Part shown: positions 46,101-53,876 of the stretch, one piece after another
Numbering within the stretch: position 1 is the first letter of the stretch
How the letters are laid out: each line of letters starts with the position of its first letter
Assembly: GCF_013248905.1 (NCBI RefSeq)
Contig: NZ_JABRVS010000001.1
Coordinates: 558,001 to 622,000, forward strand
Reading direction: 5' to 3'
Source: Shewanella sp. VB17
Lineage (GTDB): Bacteria; Pseudomonadota; Gammaproteobacteria; Enterobacterales; Shewanellaceae
DNA length: 64,000 nt
Notes under the pieces: model-generated
What the model was told of the DNA's origin: nothing
Databases searched by the model: none
The model's input: only the letters and a program-made list of their open reading frames with translations
Program-made: the position numbers and the translations under genes

Positions 46101-48554
46101 CAGCGCCATCAATGGCGTTATCATTACAATAGCGCAGGACAAATCATTAAAGAAACGCATTATGATGGCCGCGTCACCCTATTTGATTATGACGCTCTTG
46201 GACGTGTCAGTGCCCGCACAACTCCAGATGGCGCCCAGCTCTGTTTTTATTATGATGACCTCGGACGTTTGATTCAAAAGCAAGCCTTTAAGCCCGTTGA
46301 ACATGTGAGTGCATCAGATCCTATTGCCGCGTCATTAGCGAAACAAAAAGGCAGTAAGCCGCGCTACATCGTGGCCAGTAATACTTTCTTTGAATACGAT
46401 ATGGCTTCGCAGCTCATCAAGGCGACCAGTGACGATTGCCGCAGTGAGCCAGTGGTGGTCGAATATGAATACGATCTCAGTGGCCGCCGCATCAGTGAAT
46501 GTATTAATGGCCAAGTGATCTTGAGTGAATACCATGGCTCAGGTCAACGTAGTCACGTATTGACGAGCGATGCTGATAAGACTGCCTTTGAACCTTATCA
46601 AGTGCAACTTGATTATCAGCAAGGGCAATTACGTGCGCTGCAAATTGCTGAACATTCCGCGCTGCAATTTCAGCATAATACAGATGGTTTTGAGACCCTG
46701 CGCAGTAATGGTCAAGGCTTTGAATTGGCGCAAGAGTGGAGCTTAGGTGGCGATTTACTCAGTCAGCAGTTAACAGAGGTTAATGGTCAGCATGCAGGGC
46801 TTGGCGGTGCAACCCAGTTTGAGTCTCATCAACGCGGGCCGAGTAAGCCTCAAGGTTATCATACATTACAGCGCCGTTATCAATATGATGCTTTAGCGCG
46901 AATAAGCGAAATTGATGAATCCCATTGGGGCAAGAGTCAGTTTAAGCATAACGCCAACGGCCAAATCACTCACCATAAACAGCAGCAAGCATGGAGTCAC
47001 GTCCCAGCGCAAATCAAGCAGTTTGACTATGACTCAGAGCAAAATTTAACTGAGGTGAGTCAGCTGACGTTTGATGGAGGCTTACAGGGCAAAGCTGGCC
47101 AATCAACAAACCGTCACTCAACAAACAATGTATTGGACTTTAGCGCCAAGCGGCTGGAAAAACAGCTTAAGTACCAAAAAGGCGGGCGGGTCGAGACCTT
47201 AGGCAATCACACTTACCGTTATGATGTGTGTGGCCGCGTGTGTGAAAAAATCACCCAAAAGAAAGGTTTTAGGCCGCAAATAAGCCAATACCTGTGGGAT
47301 GAGGAAGATAGGTTAATCAAAGCGATATTGCCAAATGGTGATACCTGGGCTTATCAATACGATGCCTTTGGCCGCAGAGTGGCGAAAATAAAGCAGCCGC
47401 GAAATGAGGCGCAAGCGGTCAGAGAAGCCCAAGCGACAAATATCCATTATTTGTGGGACGGTGACAACCTCATCGAGCAACAAAAACGTTACGCCGATGG
47501 CACGCTTTATGATACTACCCAATGGATCTATGAGCCGGATTCATTTAGGCCATTAGCGCAACGAGTAGTTAAACAAACCAATGAAACTCAAGCAGACTTA
47601 GAGCCGCAGCTGCATTATATTATCAATGACCATGCAGGAACGGCGCGGGAGCTGTGCACCGAAGACGGGCACATCGAATGGCGCGGCCAGCAAACCTTGT
47701 GGGGCGAGCATAAAAGTCATTGCAATAGTGAAAGCCTAAGTTCACAGCTAAGTAACAGAGCCATCAGGTTATCGATGGAGCAAGCGGCCAACGATCCAGT
47801 TAATTGTGACTTACGTTATCAGGGCCAAGTGTATGATCAAGAGACTGGACTTTACTACAATAGACACAGATATTATGATCCTGATAGCTGTCAATATCTG
47901 ACGCCAGATCCCATAGGTATGGCAGGTGGGATAAGGCCGCAAGCGTATGTGCATAACCCCATGGAATGGGTGGATCCACTGGGGCTGGCAGGGCATCCGA
48001 AAAATAGCAAAGGGAATGAAGACCCTTTATTACAGTCTTTTCCAGAAGGGATTAATTACGATGCTTCAAATGGAACTGTTAAAGTTAATAGAAAAATGTC
48101 TGTAATAGAAGCTGAGAAAAGTTTGAATACAGGAAAACCTAAACTACTGGCTCCTGATAAGCGTTACTCTAAACAAAATAGAACTTATTTATCAGAAGAT
48201 TACGAGAAAACAAATGTGTTTGTAAATAAAGCATCTTCAGGTGATCAAGTGATCGTTGAATATAGCCTAGATGCTAAGAAATACTCAGAGTTTCGTGGTC
48301 AAGTAATTAAACAGCACGGAGCAAGCTCTAATCAATCGGCTAGTACTTTAACTGGACAAGTTGGTAGTCAGAGAACAGTATATAATACTGAAGGCTTGGG
48401 GGCTAAAAATGGTAAGTTTAAGACCGATGAAAGTGGTAATAAAATAGAGCAACGTGGTGAAGGAGATGATGCGGGGCTATGGAATCTCGGTGTTAGTAAA
48501 TCCGAGTTAAATTATTTTAATGATATGATCATTGATGGAAAAGTAAAAGGTTAG
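43116..48554 (+). CDS. Rhs-repeat T6SS toxin with unidentified C-terminal domain
   Basis: 1,812 residues. The N-terminal segment (Cys pair CVECGCTAL, then an Ig-like/carboxypeptidase-regulatory stretch) is followed by two hydrophobic segments near residues 209-225 and 254-270. The Rhs/YD-repeat shell begins near 445 (CEGEPIDMATGNV) and ends with DPIGMAGGIRPQAYVHNPMEWVDPLGLAG near 1600-1625, the autoproteolysis region. The last 185 or so residues form the toxin, rich in Lys, Asn and Ser and AT-rich in DNA, unlike the core; I do not recognise its fold. There is no PAAR domain. The cognate immunity gene follows 4 bases later. Confidence 0.92.
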   Translation: MGTDNQNRKAELISSSEAAKQNFTTDNILSGGCVECGCTALIHYHYDDGKPVPNASFVLTDSNSAKIEGKTDDKGLCLIQDMGCGSFELLLEEGSDEFSAPETKINNPVLQANPEYAAIAGEYFSLFVILRDKGYLVYDADDSSDSKVDVDDSSILLNIPDDYEPAYERFWELNEQINDGSVALRKAVNKIHTSLPAEVSSDANDNASILLFCEIALGFVPVVGQAIDLYDVGKWGWTTYSEEGSRSDPWHWALGSLAIVGFVPGLGDALKKTGNVVIDALKKSDSKSIQAGIKMLRSLSNGNLVKYLTGFASSIKEYGNKALDLLKQIIAGLKQALANAAKSNWIVRLLKDGFDGMIKSMQMLADKIDEMIAWISDKVAEFIDKVFTKLTGSPRPKGTNNPIEPVNAGKDDIANNNGQVLINGEKSKNLNNGQPAEKAKKCEGEPIDMATGNVVEWRTDFSLQGLIALSHTRFYHSGSDKISGLLGRTWRSSWDVSLTLEDGIAIFTNDKGAKAHYALPQEGESQRAAHMPSWRLERHDGALYMRHLDGTYLGFNHSGFTQSSHVSDKAQDTHQESSGQSQLLLTDMIDNQGNRLHFLYERTKLKWILLSDDKQRIRVDLQRGRMMALTLCDAQRRPLKTLTTFNYNRHGQLTQVRGDAGHNFDYQYDVNDNLLRWSDLSETWVEHTYDEQGRALSTRASNGSWQDQTRYDDDENIIFYKSPHQGVQCFYRDERNNIIKHIDANGNVTLSTWQDNQLIAEVNALGERTQYSYDDWGQVSSITSPDGSVQAYDYDDDGLLLSVTNPLGAQWQYEYDSNQNLIKAQDPLARAWHYEYNERGQLTIRMSPDGLQTGFTYTEQGHIGQITPPLGDKISFKYDPLGRLAERITHVSNGDAEQDSVAGAISASRPKPLVRRWHYADTALHPSYVVFEDGSQQHFDYDIEGNLTKVVDPLGQVYGYRYGAFDSLIESTDPLGHTTEYKYNKEGQFEGVVNSQRHQWRYHYNSAGQIIKETHYDGRVTLFDYDALGRVSARTTPDGAQLCFYYDDLGRLIQKQAFKPVEHVSASDPIAASLAKQKGSKPRYIVASNTFFEYDMASQLIKATSDDCRSEPVVVEYEYDLSGRRISECINGQVILSEYHGSGQRSHVLTSDADKTAFEPYQVQLDYQQGQLRALQIAEHSALQFQHNTDGFETLRSNGQGFELAQEWSLGGDLLSQQLTEVNGQHAGLGGATQFESHQRGPSKPQGYHTLQRRYQYDALARISEIDESHWGKSQFKHNANGQITHHKQQQAWSHVPAQIKQFDYDSEQNLTEVSQLTFDGGLQGKAGQSTNRHSTNNVLDFSAKRLEKQLKYQKGGRVETLGNHTYRYDVCGRVCEKITQKKGFRPQISQYLWDEEDRLIKAILPNGDTWAYQYDAFGRRVAKIKQPRNEAQAVREAQATNIHYLWDGDNLIEQQKRYADGTLYDTTQWIYEPDSFRPLAQRVVKQTNETQADLEPQLHYIINDHAGTARELCTEDGHIEWRGQQTLWGEHKSHCNSESLSSQLSNRAIRLSMEQAANDPVNCDLRYQGQVYDQETGLYYNRHRYYDPDSCQYLTPDPIGMAGGIRPQAYVHNPMEWVDPLGLAGHPKNSKGNEDPLLQSFPEGINYDASNGTVKVNRKMSVIEAEKSLNTGKPKLLAPDKRYSKQNRTYLSEDYEKTNVFVNKASSGDQVIVEYSLDAKKYSEFRGQVIKQHGASSNQSASTLTGQVGSQRTVYNTEGLGAKNGKFKTDESGNKIEQRGEGDDAGLWNLGVSKSELNYFNDMIIDGKVKG

Positions 48555-48557
48555 CAT

Positions 48558-49130
48558 ATGTTGTATTATCCATTTAGGAACTCGATTGAAGCATTAGTAT
48601 TATCTATTGATGGTATATTAAAGTATGGTGAGCCTGATATTGATGAAGTTGCTCCCGAAAATGTGGAAGATATTTTATCAATATGTAGAGCTATTCATGT
48701 TAAATTAGATGAATTTTTAGATAGCTGCCCGCCTGAGTTGTCTGATCATCCTAATAAGAATTTTGGTCCTGCCATGGATCCAGAAGAGATTAGGCAGGTA
48801 CTGTCTTTGATTATGCCATTAGCTAAATTGTTGAATGATGAGTTTCCTTTGTTGTCATATTTTCCAATAAGGTTATTGCGCCATAAAGGTTTATTTTTAT
48901 TAGAAGTAATGAATCTATATTATGAGTGGAAATCATATTTTTTAAATAATGACCCAAATTATACGCCAGAATTTGCGTCTTTTTTACAATTTCCATTTGT
49001 CTCTGAAGAAGAACTAATTTCTCAAGATGACGGTTGCTTTTCTATTTTATTTAATAGCCTACAGCATTCTAGTACTCAGGCCCAGCGAGATGTTGGAAGG
49101 GAATTTAATCAAAATTATGATAAAATTTAA
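48558..49130 (+). CDS. Probable immunity protein for the Rhs toxin
   Basis: 190 residues, mostly helical and acidic (DIDEVAPENVEDILSICRAIHVKLDEFLDSCPPELSDHPN), with no recognised family. It starts 4 bases after the Rhs stop and shares the low GC of the toxin tip. This position is where Rhs immunity genes nearly always lie. Specific protection is therefore inferred from context only. Confidence 0.72.
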   Translation: MLYYPFRNSIEALVLSIDGILKYGEPDIDEVAPENVEDILSICRAIHVKLDEFLDSCPPELSDHPNKNFGPAMDPEEIRQVLSLIMPLAKLLNDEFPLLSYFPIRLLRHKGLFLLEVMNLYYEWKSYFLNNDPNYTPEFASFLQFPFVSEEELISQDDGCFSILFNSLQHSSTQAQRDVGREFNQNYDKI

Positions 49131-49135
49131 GTTTA

Positions 49136-49190
49136 AGCAAATTATCAAGACACCAAGCAAATTATCAAGAAAGCAAATTATCAAGACACC
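49136..49190 (+). repeat. Three direct repeats before the REP-associated transposase
   Basis: AGCAAATTATCAAGA occurs at 49136, 49156 and 49172, with CACC after the first and third copies. Such short repeats often flank TnpREP genes and may be its recognition sites. Confidence 0.65.
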
Positions 49191-49261
49191 CAAGATAGTG
49201 GATTAATTACCACTTCTTAACTAGGCTTTATAGAGTGGGTTTTGTTGTTGAGGTTGGGGTT

Positions 49262-50242
49262 ATGCCGACGCCTAGAAAGTCATTAGTAAGCTTGGAAGAC
49301 ACGCCCTTCTATCACTGTGTATCCCGCTGTGTTAGAAGGGCTTTTTTGTGCGGAATTGATAATTATACGCATCAATCTTATGAGCATAGGCGAGATTGGG
49401 TTGAGTCTAGACTCCTTGAACTTGCAGCTGTTTTTGCAATAGATGTGTGCGCTTATGCCGTGATGAGCAATCATTTACATCTTGTGTTACGGGTTGATGT
49501 AGCGCTGCTTGATGCTTGGTCAGATGTTGAAGTGGTCATGCAATGGCAAAAAATCTTTAAAGGTGATGATTTAAACAGTGACTTTATTGCAGACAAAATC
49601 ATTGAAAAATATCAAGAAAAAATCTTACAGAAACGTATTAAAGAATACCGCAGTCGCTTAAGTGATATCAGTTGGTTTATGCGAGCATTGAATGAACCCA
49701 TTGCTAGGATGGCCAATAAAGAAGACAAGTGTACAGGCAGATTTTGGGAGGGACGATTTAAGTCTCAAGCGCTATTGGATGATGCAGCGGTGCTGGCTTG
49801 CATGGCTTATGTCGACCTCAATCCCATTCGTGCCAAAATGGCACAAGCACCTGAAAAATCTGACTTTACTAGTATTCAACTCAGAATCAAGTCGGCGTTA
49901 AATGGTGAGCAGCCAAGCACTTTACTGCCTTTTGTAGGCAACGAACGCAAGAATATGCCCAAAGGCTTAATGTTTAACGCTCAAGATTATCTGCAATTGG
50001 TTGATGATACAGGTAGGATTATTCGAGATGATAAGCGCGGTGCAATAAGCCAGTCTTCGATGCAACTGCTTGAAAGGTTAAATATTCCCCAAGATAATTG
50101 GCTGAAAATCACCAGTGATTTTAGTCGATTATTTAAAGGGCCAGTAGGCACACTTCAAGAACTCGATGCCTATTGCGAACATTTAGACCGTAAACGGCGG
50201 CAAGGCGCGGCTAATTGTCGGCGATGGTTGGATAGCGCTTAA
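49262..50242 (+). CDS. REP-associated (IS200/Y1-like) HUH transposase
   Basis: About 327 residues from the Met at 49262. The Y1 HUH motif is HLHLV in AVMSNHLHLVLRVD, and the conserved tail CMAYVDLNPIRAKMA follows. The N-terminal PTPRKSLVSLEDTPFYHCVSRCVRRAFLCG is characteristic of TnpREP. These single-copy domesticated enzymes process REP palindromes and do not move as full IS. Here it separates the active Rhs tip from a detached Rhs tip. Confidence 0.88.
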   Translation: MPTPRKSLVSLEDTPFYHCVSRCVRRAFLCGIDNYTHQSYEHRRDWVESRLLELAAVFAIDVCAYAVMSNHLHLVLRVDVALLDAWSDVEVVMQWQKIFKGDDLNSDFIADKIIEKYQEKILQKRIKEYRSRLSDISWFMRALNEPIARMANKEDKCTGRFWEGRFKSQALLDDAAVLACMAYVDLNPIRAKMAQAPEKSDFTSIQLRIKSALNGEQPSTLLPFVGNERKNMPKGLMFNAQDYLQLVDDTGRIIRDDKRGAISQSSMQLLERLNIPQDNWLKITSDFSRLFKGPVGTLQELDAYCEHLDRKRRQGAANCRRWLDSA

Positions 50243-50255
50243 ATCGGAGAAATGA

Positions 50256-50411
50256 TGCTTTGCTTTTGATAGAGGTGCAAATGCGGCAGTGAGCTTCGAT
50301 GACAAGGATGTCATCGTAGAGACTACAAGGAGTGTAATTAATGCAGCTTTAAGGCCAAATAACACAATGGATATACTTACGGGCATTTCGAAGCTAACAG
50401 GTAATTTATGA
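50256..50411 (+). pseudogene. Orphan Rhs-CT toxin tip fragment
   Basis: The frame from 50256 reads CFAFDRGANAAVSFDDKD ... TMDILTGISKLTGNL and stop (TGA 50409-50411), with no start codon of its own. The stop overlaps the ATG of the next ORF (ATGA), as in toxin/immunity pairs. It looks like the remaining C-terminus of an older Rhs toxin displaced when a new tip was acquired. The toxin type is not recognised. Confidence 0.55.
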
Positions 50412-50839
50412 TTTTATCTAAACCATTTGATAAAGGTGAGCTGGTAGATTTTGACAGCTCAACATGCACTTTTAATAAACCTGTTACTGATATAGATGAA
50501 AAATCGAAAGGAAATTTTCATCTATTAGAGCAAAACATCGTAGCAATATTTAGTCTCAATAGTTTATTAATCTTGCAGATTGGAGATAAAAAGTGGGATT
50601 TATCTTCTGAGGATACTCTTCTTCGATATTCACATGATTTTATAAAGAAAACGACAATTTTTGAGGTGGAATTGAATGAGCTAAATGTATCAATAGAATA
50701 TGAAGCATGGTGGGCTGGCATTCCTAACTTTGAACCTATTAAGCCTGAAATAGATGAGGATGAAGATTTTATGGGATATATTTATGCTGTATGGATGAAT
50801 AAAGGGTTGCAGCAACACTTGATTTCTATTTGGAGTTAA
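50408..50839 (+). CDS. Probable orphan immunity protein
   Basis: 143 residues, low-GC. It begins ATGATTTTATCTAAACC, overlapping the stop of the toxin fragment by ATGA. Composition (KWDLSSEDTLLRYSHDFIKKTTIFEVELNELNVSIEYEAWW) is like many small Imm proteins, but no family was recognised. It probably protects against siblings still carrying the displaced toxin tip. Confidence 0.62.
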   Translation: MILSKPFDKGELVDFDSSTCTFNKPVTDIDEKSKGNFHLLEQNIVAIFSLNSLLILQIGDKKWDLSSEDTLLRYSHDFIKKTTIFEVELNELNVSIEYEAWWAGIPNFEPIKPEIDEDEDFMGYIYAVWMNKGLQQHLISIWS

Positions 50840-51010
50840 ATCAAAATAATTACGACACATATTGCCAGTTAGTCGAGGTCATAAACTGTTGCTCGTATGA
50901 AGAAAAAGCTATCTGATAATGATAAAAGTCAGATAGTGATGAAAGTAACTTCAACTTAAGCATCATTCTTTAGATAAAAGACCTTATAATGCAGCTAAAG
51001 AAGGTTAGTT

Positions 51011-51286
51011 ATGAAACAAAGTGATATTCACTTTGATGTTAATTCTTGGGAACGCTTTGCCAAGTTATTTGAAAAAAAATGGTTATATTTTGGTAATAAA
51101 GAAAAAATATTAAGCCTTACTAAAAATGATTCATTGATGGCTATGGTGATATCTCAAGTAGGGAGGTCACCTGAAACTTGGCTGTCAACTAAAGTTGCAG
51201 CATTAGATAATAAAACACCGCTTTGGTGTATCAATAATGGTAGAGATAAAAAACTTAAAATGATATTAATGAATATGTCTTGGTAG
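51011..51286 (+). CDS. Small protein, possibly Xre/MbcA-like C-terminal domain
   Basis: 91 residues. The segment VGRSPETWLSTKVAALDNKTPLWCINNGRDKKLKMIL resembles the C-terminal MbcA/ParS/DUF2384 domain (W-x-x-x-x-x-x-A-L-x-x-x-T-P), used by antitoxins of RES-type systems. No toxin partner is seen beside it. AAGG precedes the start. It could equally be an immunity-type leftover of the Rhs tip region. Confidence 0.5.
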   Translation: MKQSDIHFDVNSWERFAKLFEKKWLYFGNKEKILSLTKNDSLMAMVISQVGRSPETWLSTKVAALDNKTPLWCINNGRDKKLKMILMNMSW

Positions 51287-51477
51287 GTTAATCAGATTAT
51301 CAAAATATCCATAATTGTGTCGTGGGATTCATCAAAACATTTTGAGGTACCCTTAGATATTTTAGCATTTTTTTTACTATAGCTATTACCTAGATGGTTT
51401 GAATTTTAACCATTAACTCAAGGTTTTGAATGGATAATGACTAGGTATTTTTTTAGTAAAATAGGATAAATCACGAT

Positions 51478-51765
51478 TTGGAATGGTTTTTTAAAATTAC
51501 AAGTGGAGTCACACTCTTATTTGGTTGTTTTACTTGGTATTGCCTTATGTTTGCCATATTACCAGGACATGAAAAATGGAATAAAAGTATCGGTGCTAAG
51601 ATCGTTCAGGGGCTGTTCATCACTCATCCAGTGTCGGTTGGCGTTGCAATATATTTCATACGTTTTGATCTCGACTCTGTACCCATAGCCTTGCTTTTAG
51701 CCTTAGTTCCGCTAGCCCCTATAGGACTAACAGCGCTAATACTTTTTATTTATGATCATAAATAA
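51478..51765 (+). CDS. Small membrane protein of unknown function
   Basis: 95 residues starting at TTG (AGGA about 13 bases upstream). Three hydrophobic segments are visible (FKITSGVTLLFGCFTWYCLMFAILPG; GLFITHPVSVGVAIYFI; ALLLALVPLAPIGLTALILFIY). It lies between the immunity gene cluster and the transposon left end. It may be an immunity protein for a membrane-active toxin; nothing more is supportable. Confidence 0.5.
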   Translation: MEWFFKITSGVTLLFGCFTWYCLMFAILPGHEKWNKSIGAKIVQGLFITHPVSVGVAIYFIRFDLDSVPIALLLALVPLAPIGLTALILFIYDHK

Positions 51766-52190
51766 CATGCAGGTGATGCCGAAAATGGTAAACAAGAATC
51801 TTAGATTCTAAGGATAACAGCTACACATTATTTGTTCGTGTAACACTAAATCGAAGCTGTATGCTTACTTGAAATAATAGAGAAAATGGGGGTGGTTTTT
51901 TGCATTATAAACCTATTTTTCGTAGTTTTTTGAAAAATTAAGCATTCCAAGTTGTAAGTGATTAATGCATAAAAATGCAATTAACCTTCATCTGAAGAAC
52001 AACTAAGTTTTTATTGTTGGTAGTAATAGAGGTAATAGTACATTGATACGAACCAATCTAGGTTAAGCTGCAATAGTGTTTGTTTTTTGGTTCAAAGGTC
52101 AATGAGTACAGCACAATTACAGTTTGTAATAAAGTGACACTTTTACATTTGCGCTGATTAGACAATGTTTCGCATTGGCAGGCTATTTTC
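51766..52190. other. Non-coding stretch before the CAST left end
   Basis: AT-rich, with no ORF or RNA gene that I can support. It separates the last cargo gene from the end repeats. Confidence 0.4.
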
Positions 52191-52194
52191 GGTT

Positions 52195-52298
52195 TTATGT
52201 AAACTTATGCTGATATTTTATGTGAGGTTATGGTGCAAACATTTTCCTAAGACGTTGATTTTATAATTCCACTATGCAGACTTATGCTTGAAACAACA
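52195..52298 (-). repeat. CAST left end with three TnsB-type repeats
   Basis: Read on the minus strand from 52298 the end is TGTTGTTTCAAGCATAAG, matching the right end at 12 of its first 16 positions. Motif copies in inverted orientation begin (outer base) at 52288, 52234 and 52211. The outermost starts 10 bases inside the terminus, as at the right end. Tn7 left ends also have three TnsB sites. Confidence 0.78.
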
Positions 52299-52304
52299 CT
52301 TGTG

Positions 52305-52337
52305 TGTCGCTGAACCTATACATTGACATAATATACT
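52305..52337 (+). repeat. Second Tn7-like right end, truncated
   Basis: TGTCGCTGAACCTATAC and then ATTGACATAATATA repeat the first 31 or so bases of the CAST right end with three changes, in the same orientation, only 6 bases beyond the left end. It is cut after about 33 bases by an IS6-family element. It is the stump of another transposon of the same kind once inserted at rsmJ. Confidence 0.72.
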
Positions 52338-53153
52338 GTTCTGTCGCAAACTAAAAATTCGCCGCTATAAATTGAGGGAACGGACTTCCTCAGACACAAT
52401 TAGTCTGCTAAAGAATAGAATTGTTCCCACGGAATCATGTTTGCAGTGGTGTCCATCTGCCCCAACTTAATCATGGACCAAAGCTCAACACCAGCTAATG
52501 TCGACTCAGCCCCTTCCCAGGACTTCCAACCTAAACATTGATGCACTTTCTCCTTCACTTTTCGATGACTTTGTTCGACAACATTATTGAGATATTTGAC
52601 CGCTAAAACTTCAATCATAAAAAGCATATATCCAGACAACCAAAGGCGGATATTGATAGTATCTAAGGCCGCAGCATTAGCGCCACTTTTATCGATGACG
52701 ACTTTATCTGGTACACCATTACTCTTTATCGCTTTATCGAAAAAAGCCCGAGCCGCTGGCTCATCGCGGGTTTCACTCAAATAAAAATCAATCACCGCGC
52801 CAAATTTATCAACGGCTCGATAATAGTAAACCCACTTGCCTTTTATTTTGATGTAGGTCTCGTCCATCCGCCAATAACCCGATACTTTCCGCTTTTTTCT
52901 TCTAAAAACGACTTCGTGTTGTGGCGCATATTTAATAACCCAACGGTTCAGGGTGAGTGATCAAAATGGATATTACGCTCAGCAAATATCTCTTCAATTT
53001 CTCGATAGCTGAGTTTATAGGCAAGGTAATAACGAAGAGCTTGCATGATAATATCTTGCGGAAAATGTCGGCCAGAAAAATTGATGAGCATAAATGTAAA
53101 TATAAGAAATAAGGGAGATATTATAAACTATCCCATCTGTTTGCGACAGAACC
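52338..53153 (-). mobile_element. IS6-family insertion sequence
   Basis: Terminal inverted repeats GTTCTGTCGCAAAC (52338) and GTTTGCGACAGAAC (ending 53152) bound about 816 bases encoding one transposase on the minus strand. The flanking 8-mers AATATACT and CGGGAATC do not match, so adjacent deletion or recombination followed insertion, as IS6 elements commonly cause. Confidence 0.85.
52400..53093 (-). pseudogene. IS6-family transposase, frameshifted
   Basis: The N-terminal part (MLINFSGRHFPQDIIMQALR ... NIHFDHS) and the C-terminal part (RWVIKYAPQHEVVFRRKK ... MDETYIKIKG ... PWEQFYSLAD) are in different frames. One missing base near 52950 puts TGA after HSP. With the base restored the protein is about 231 residues with the DDE triad Asp (MDETY), Asp (VVIDKSGAN) and Glu (VVEQSHRKVKEK). 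It is probably inactive unless frameshifting occurs. Confidence 0.88.
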
Positions 53154-53293
53154 GGGAATCGTTTAACTGGGTTTGGTATGCCTCAAAGTTGCCGATCTAA
53201 CTAATCGGTATCAAAAAACCTGATTAGATAGCATTGCAACAAGGCCTCTTTTGAAGCATGTCCTTAAACCCGAAATGAGTTGTATAGATAAGT

Positions 53294-53872
53294 TTAATTT
53301 TCAACACTTAAACAAGCTTGTTGCAACTTTTGTAATAAGCGTTTTTTAGCTTCCTTATCTTTTGGTTTTACCCAATCCCAATCTATTATTTCCCAATCCT
53401 TATCTTTTGGATCTAACCCTAAATCCATAATGTATGGTGCCAGAGCTAAAAAGAAACTACTTTTAAATTGTAATAAATAGTAACCTTTATTAGCATCTAA
53501 ATACTCTCTAGCTTCTTCGTAATTTCGGCACCAAACATTTAAATGGAACTCACTTACCCTAGGCTTATATAATCCTGTTTCTTCACTAAAACCAATTTCA
53601 TCATCTTTTTTTATACTACTTTTCATTGAAGACCAATTTTCATAACCAGCCTCATAAGCAATAAGGTTAAGATATTTAACTAAGGGAAGTAAGCGAAGTT
53701 GTTTAATCTGGCTCAATTCACCTTTTATATGACTTAATTCTCCACTTTCCAGAAATCTTTGAAGAATTGACTGGATAACCTCCCCAGATTCATCCTCATT
53801 CTGATTTCTAACAATCTTTCTCAACTTATTTGCTGTGATTTTACATTTTTCAATATTGTTTATTGTTTTCAT
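53294..53872 (-). CDS. Hypothetical protein, second gene of a GIY-YIG operon
   Basis: 192 residues, not recognised. It is rich in charged helices (KCKITANKLRKIVRNQNEDESGEVIQSILQRFLESGEL), then LIAYEAGYENWSSMKSS, and a Trp/Asp-rich tail (DWEIIDWDWVKPKDKEAK). It starts 4 bases after the stop of the GIY-YIG gene on the same strand, so the two are likely one operon. It could be an antitoxin, inhibitor or partner of the nuclease; this is not shown by sequence. Confidence 0.6.
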   Translation of the reverse strand: MKTINNIEKCKITANKLRKIVRNQNEDESGEVIQSILQRFLESGELSHIKGELSQIKQLRLLPLVKYLNLIAYEAGYENWSSMKSSIKKDDEIGFSEETGLYKPRVSEFHLNVWCRNYEEAREYLDANKGYYLLQFKSSFFLALAPYIMDLGLDPKDKDWEIIDWDWVKPKDKEAKKRLLQKLQQACLSVEN

Positions 53873-53876
53873 TACT

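Larger units (their letters stand above)
18089..52298. mobile_element. Type I-F3 CRISPR-associated Tn7-like transposon, about 34.2 kb
   Basis: The right end TGTCGCTGAAAGCATAC starts at 18089 beside rsmJ. The left end is its inverted counterpart; read outward-in on the minus strand it begins TGTTGTTTCAAGCATAAG and terminates at 52298. Between them are tnsABC, xre, tniQ, cas8/5f, cas7f, cas6f and a CRISPR array, the defining I-F3 set without cas1 or cas2-3, plus cargo. The expected 5-bp target duplication is not seen: TCTGA lies before the right end and CTTGT after the left end. The outer junction may therefore have been rearranged. Genes look intact, so the element may be functional. Confidence 0.9.

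Noticed and set aside
50911..50938. Hairpin CTATCTGA/TCAGATAG as terminator
   Set aside because: Short stem, no T-run after it.
18084..52303. Target-site duplication of the CAST
   Set aside because: TCTGA (18084-18088) and CTTGT (52299-52303) differ, so no duplication can be claimed.
52305..52337. Reading this repeat as the true left end of the CAST
   Set aside because: It is in the same orientation as the right end. The inverted end terminating at 52298 fits the left end better.
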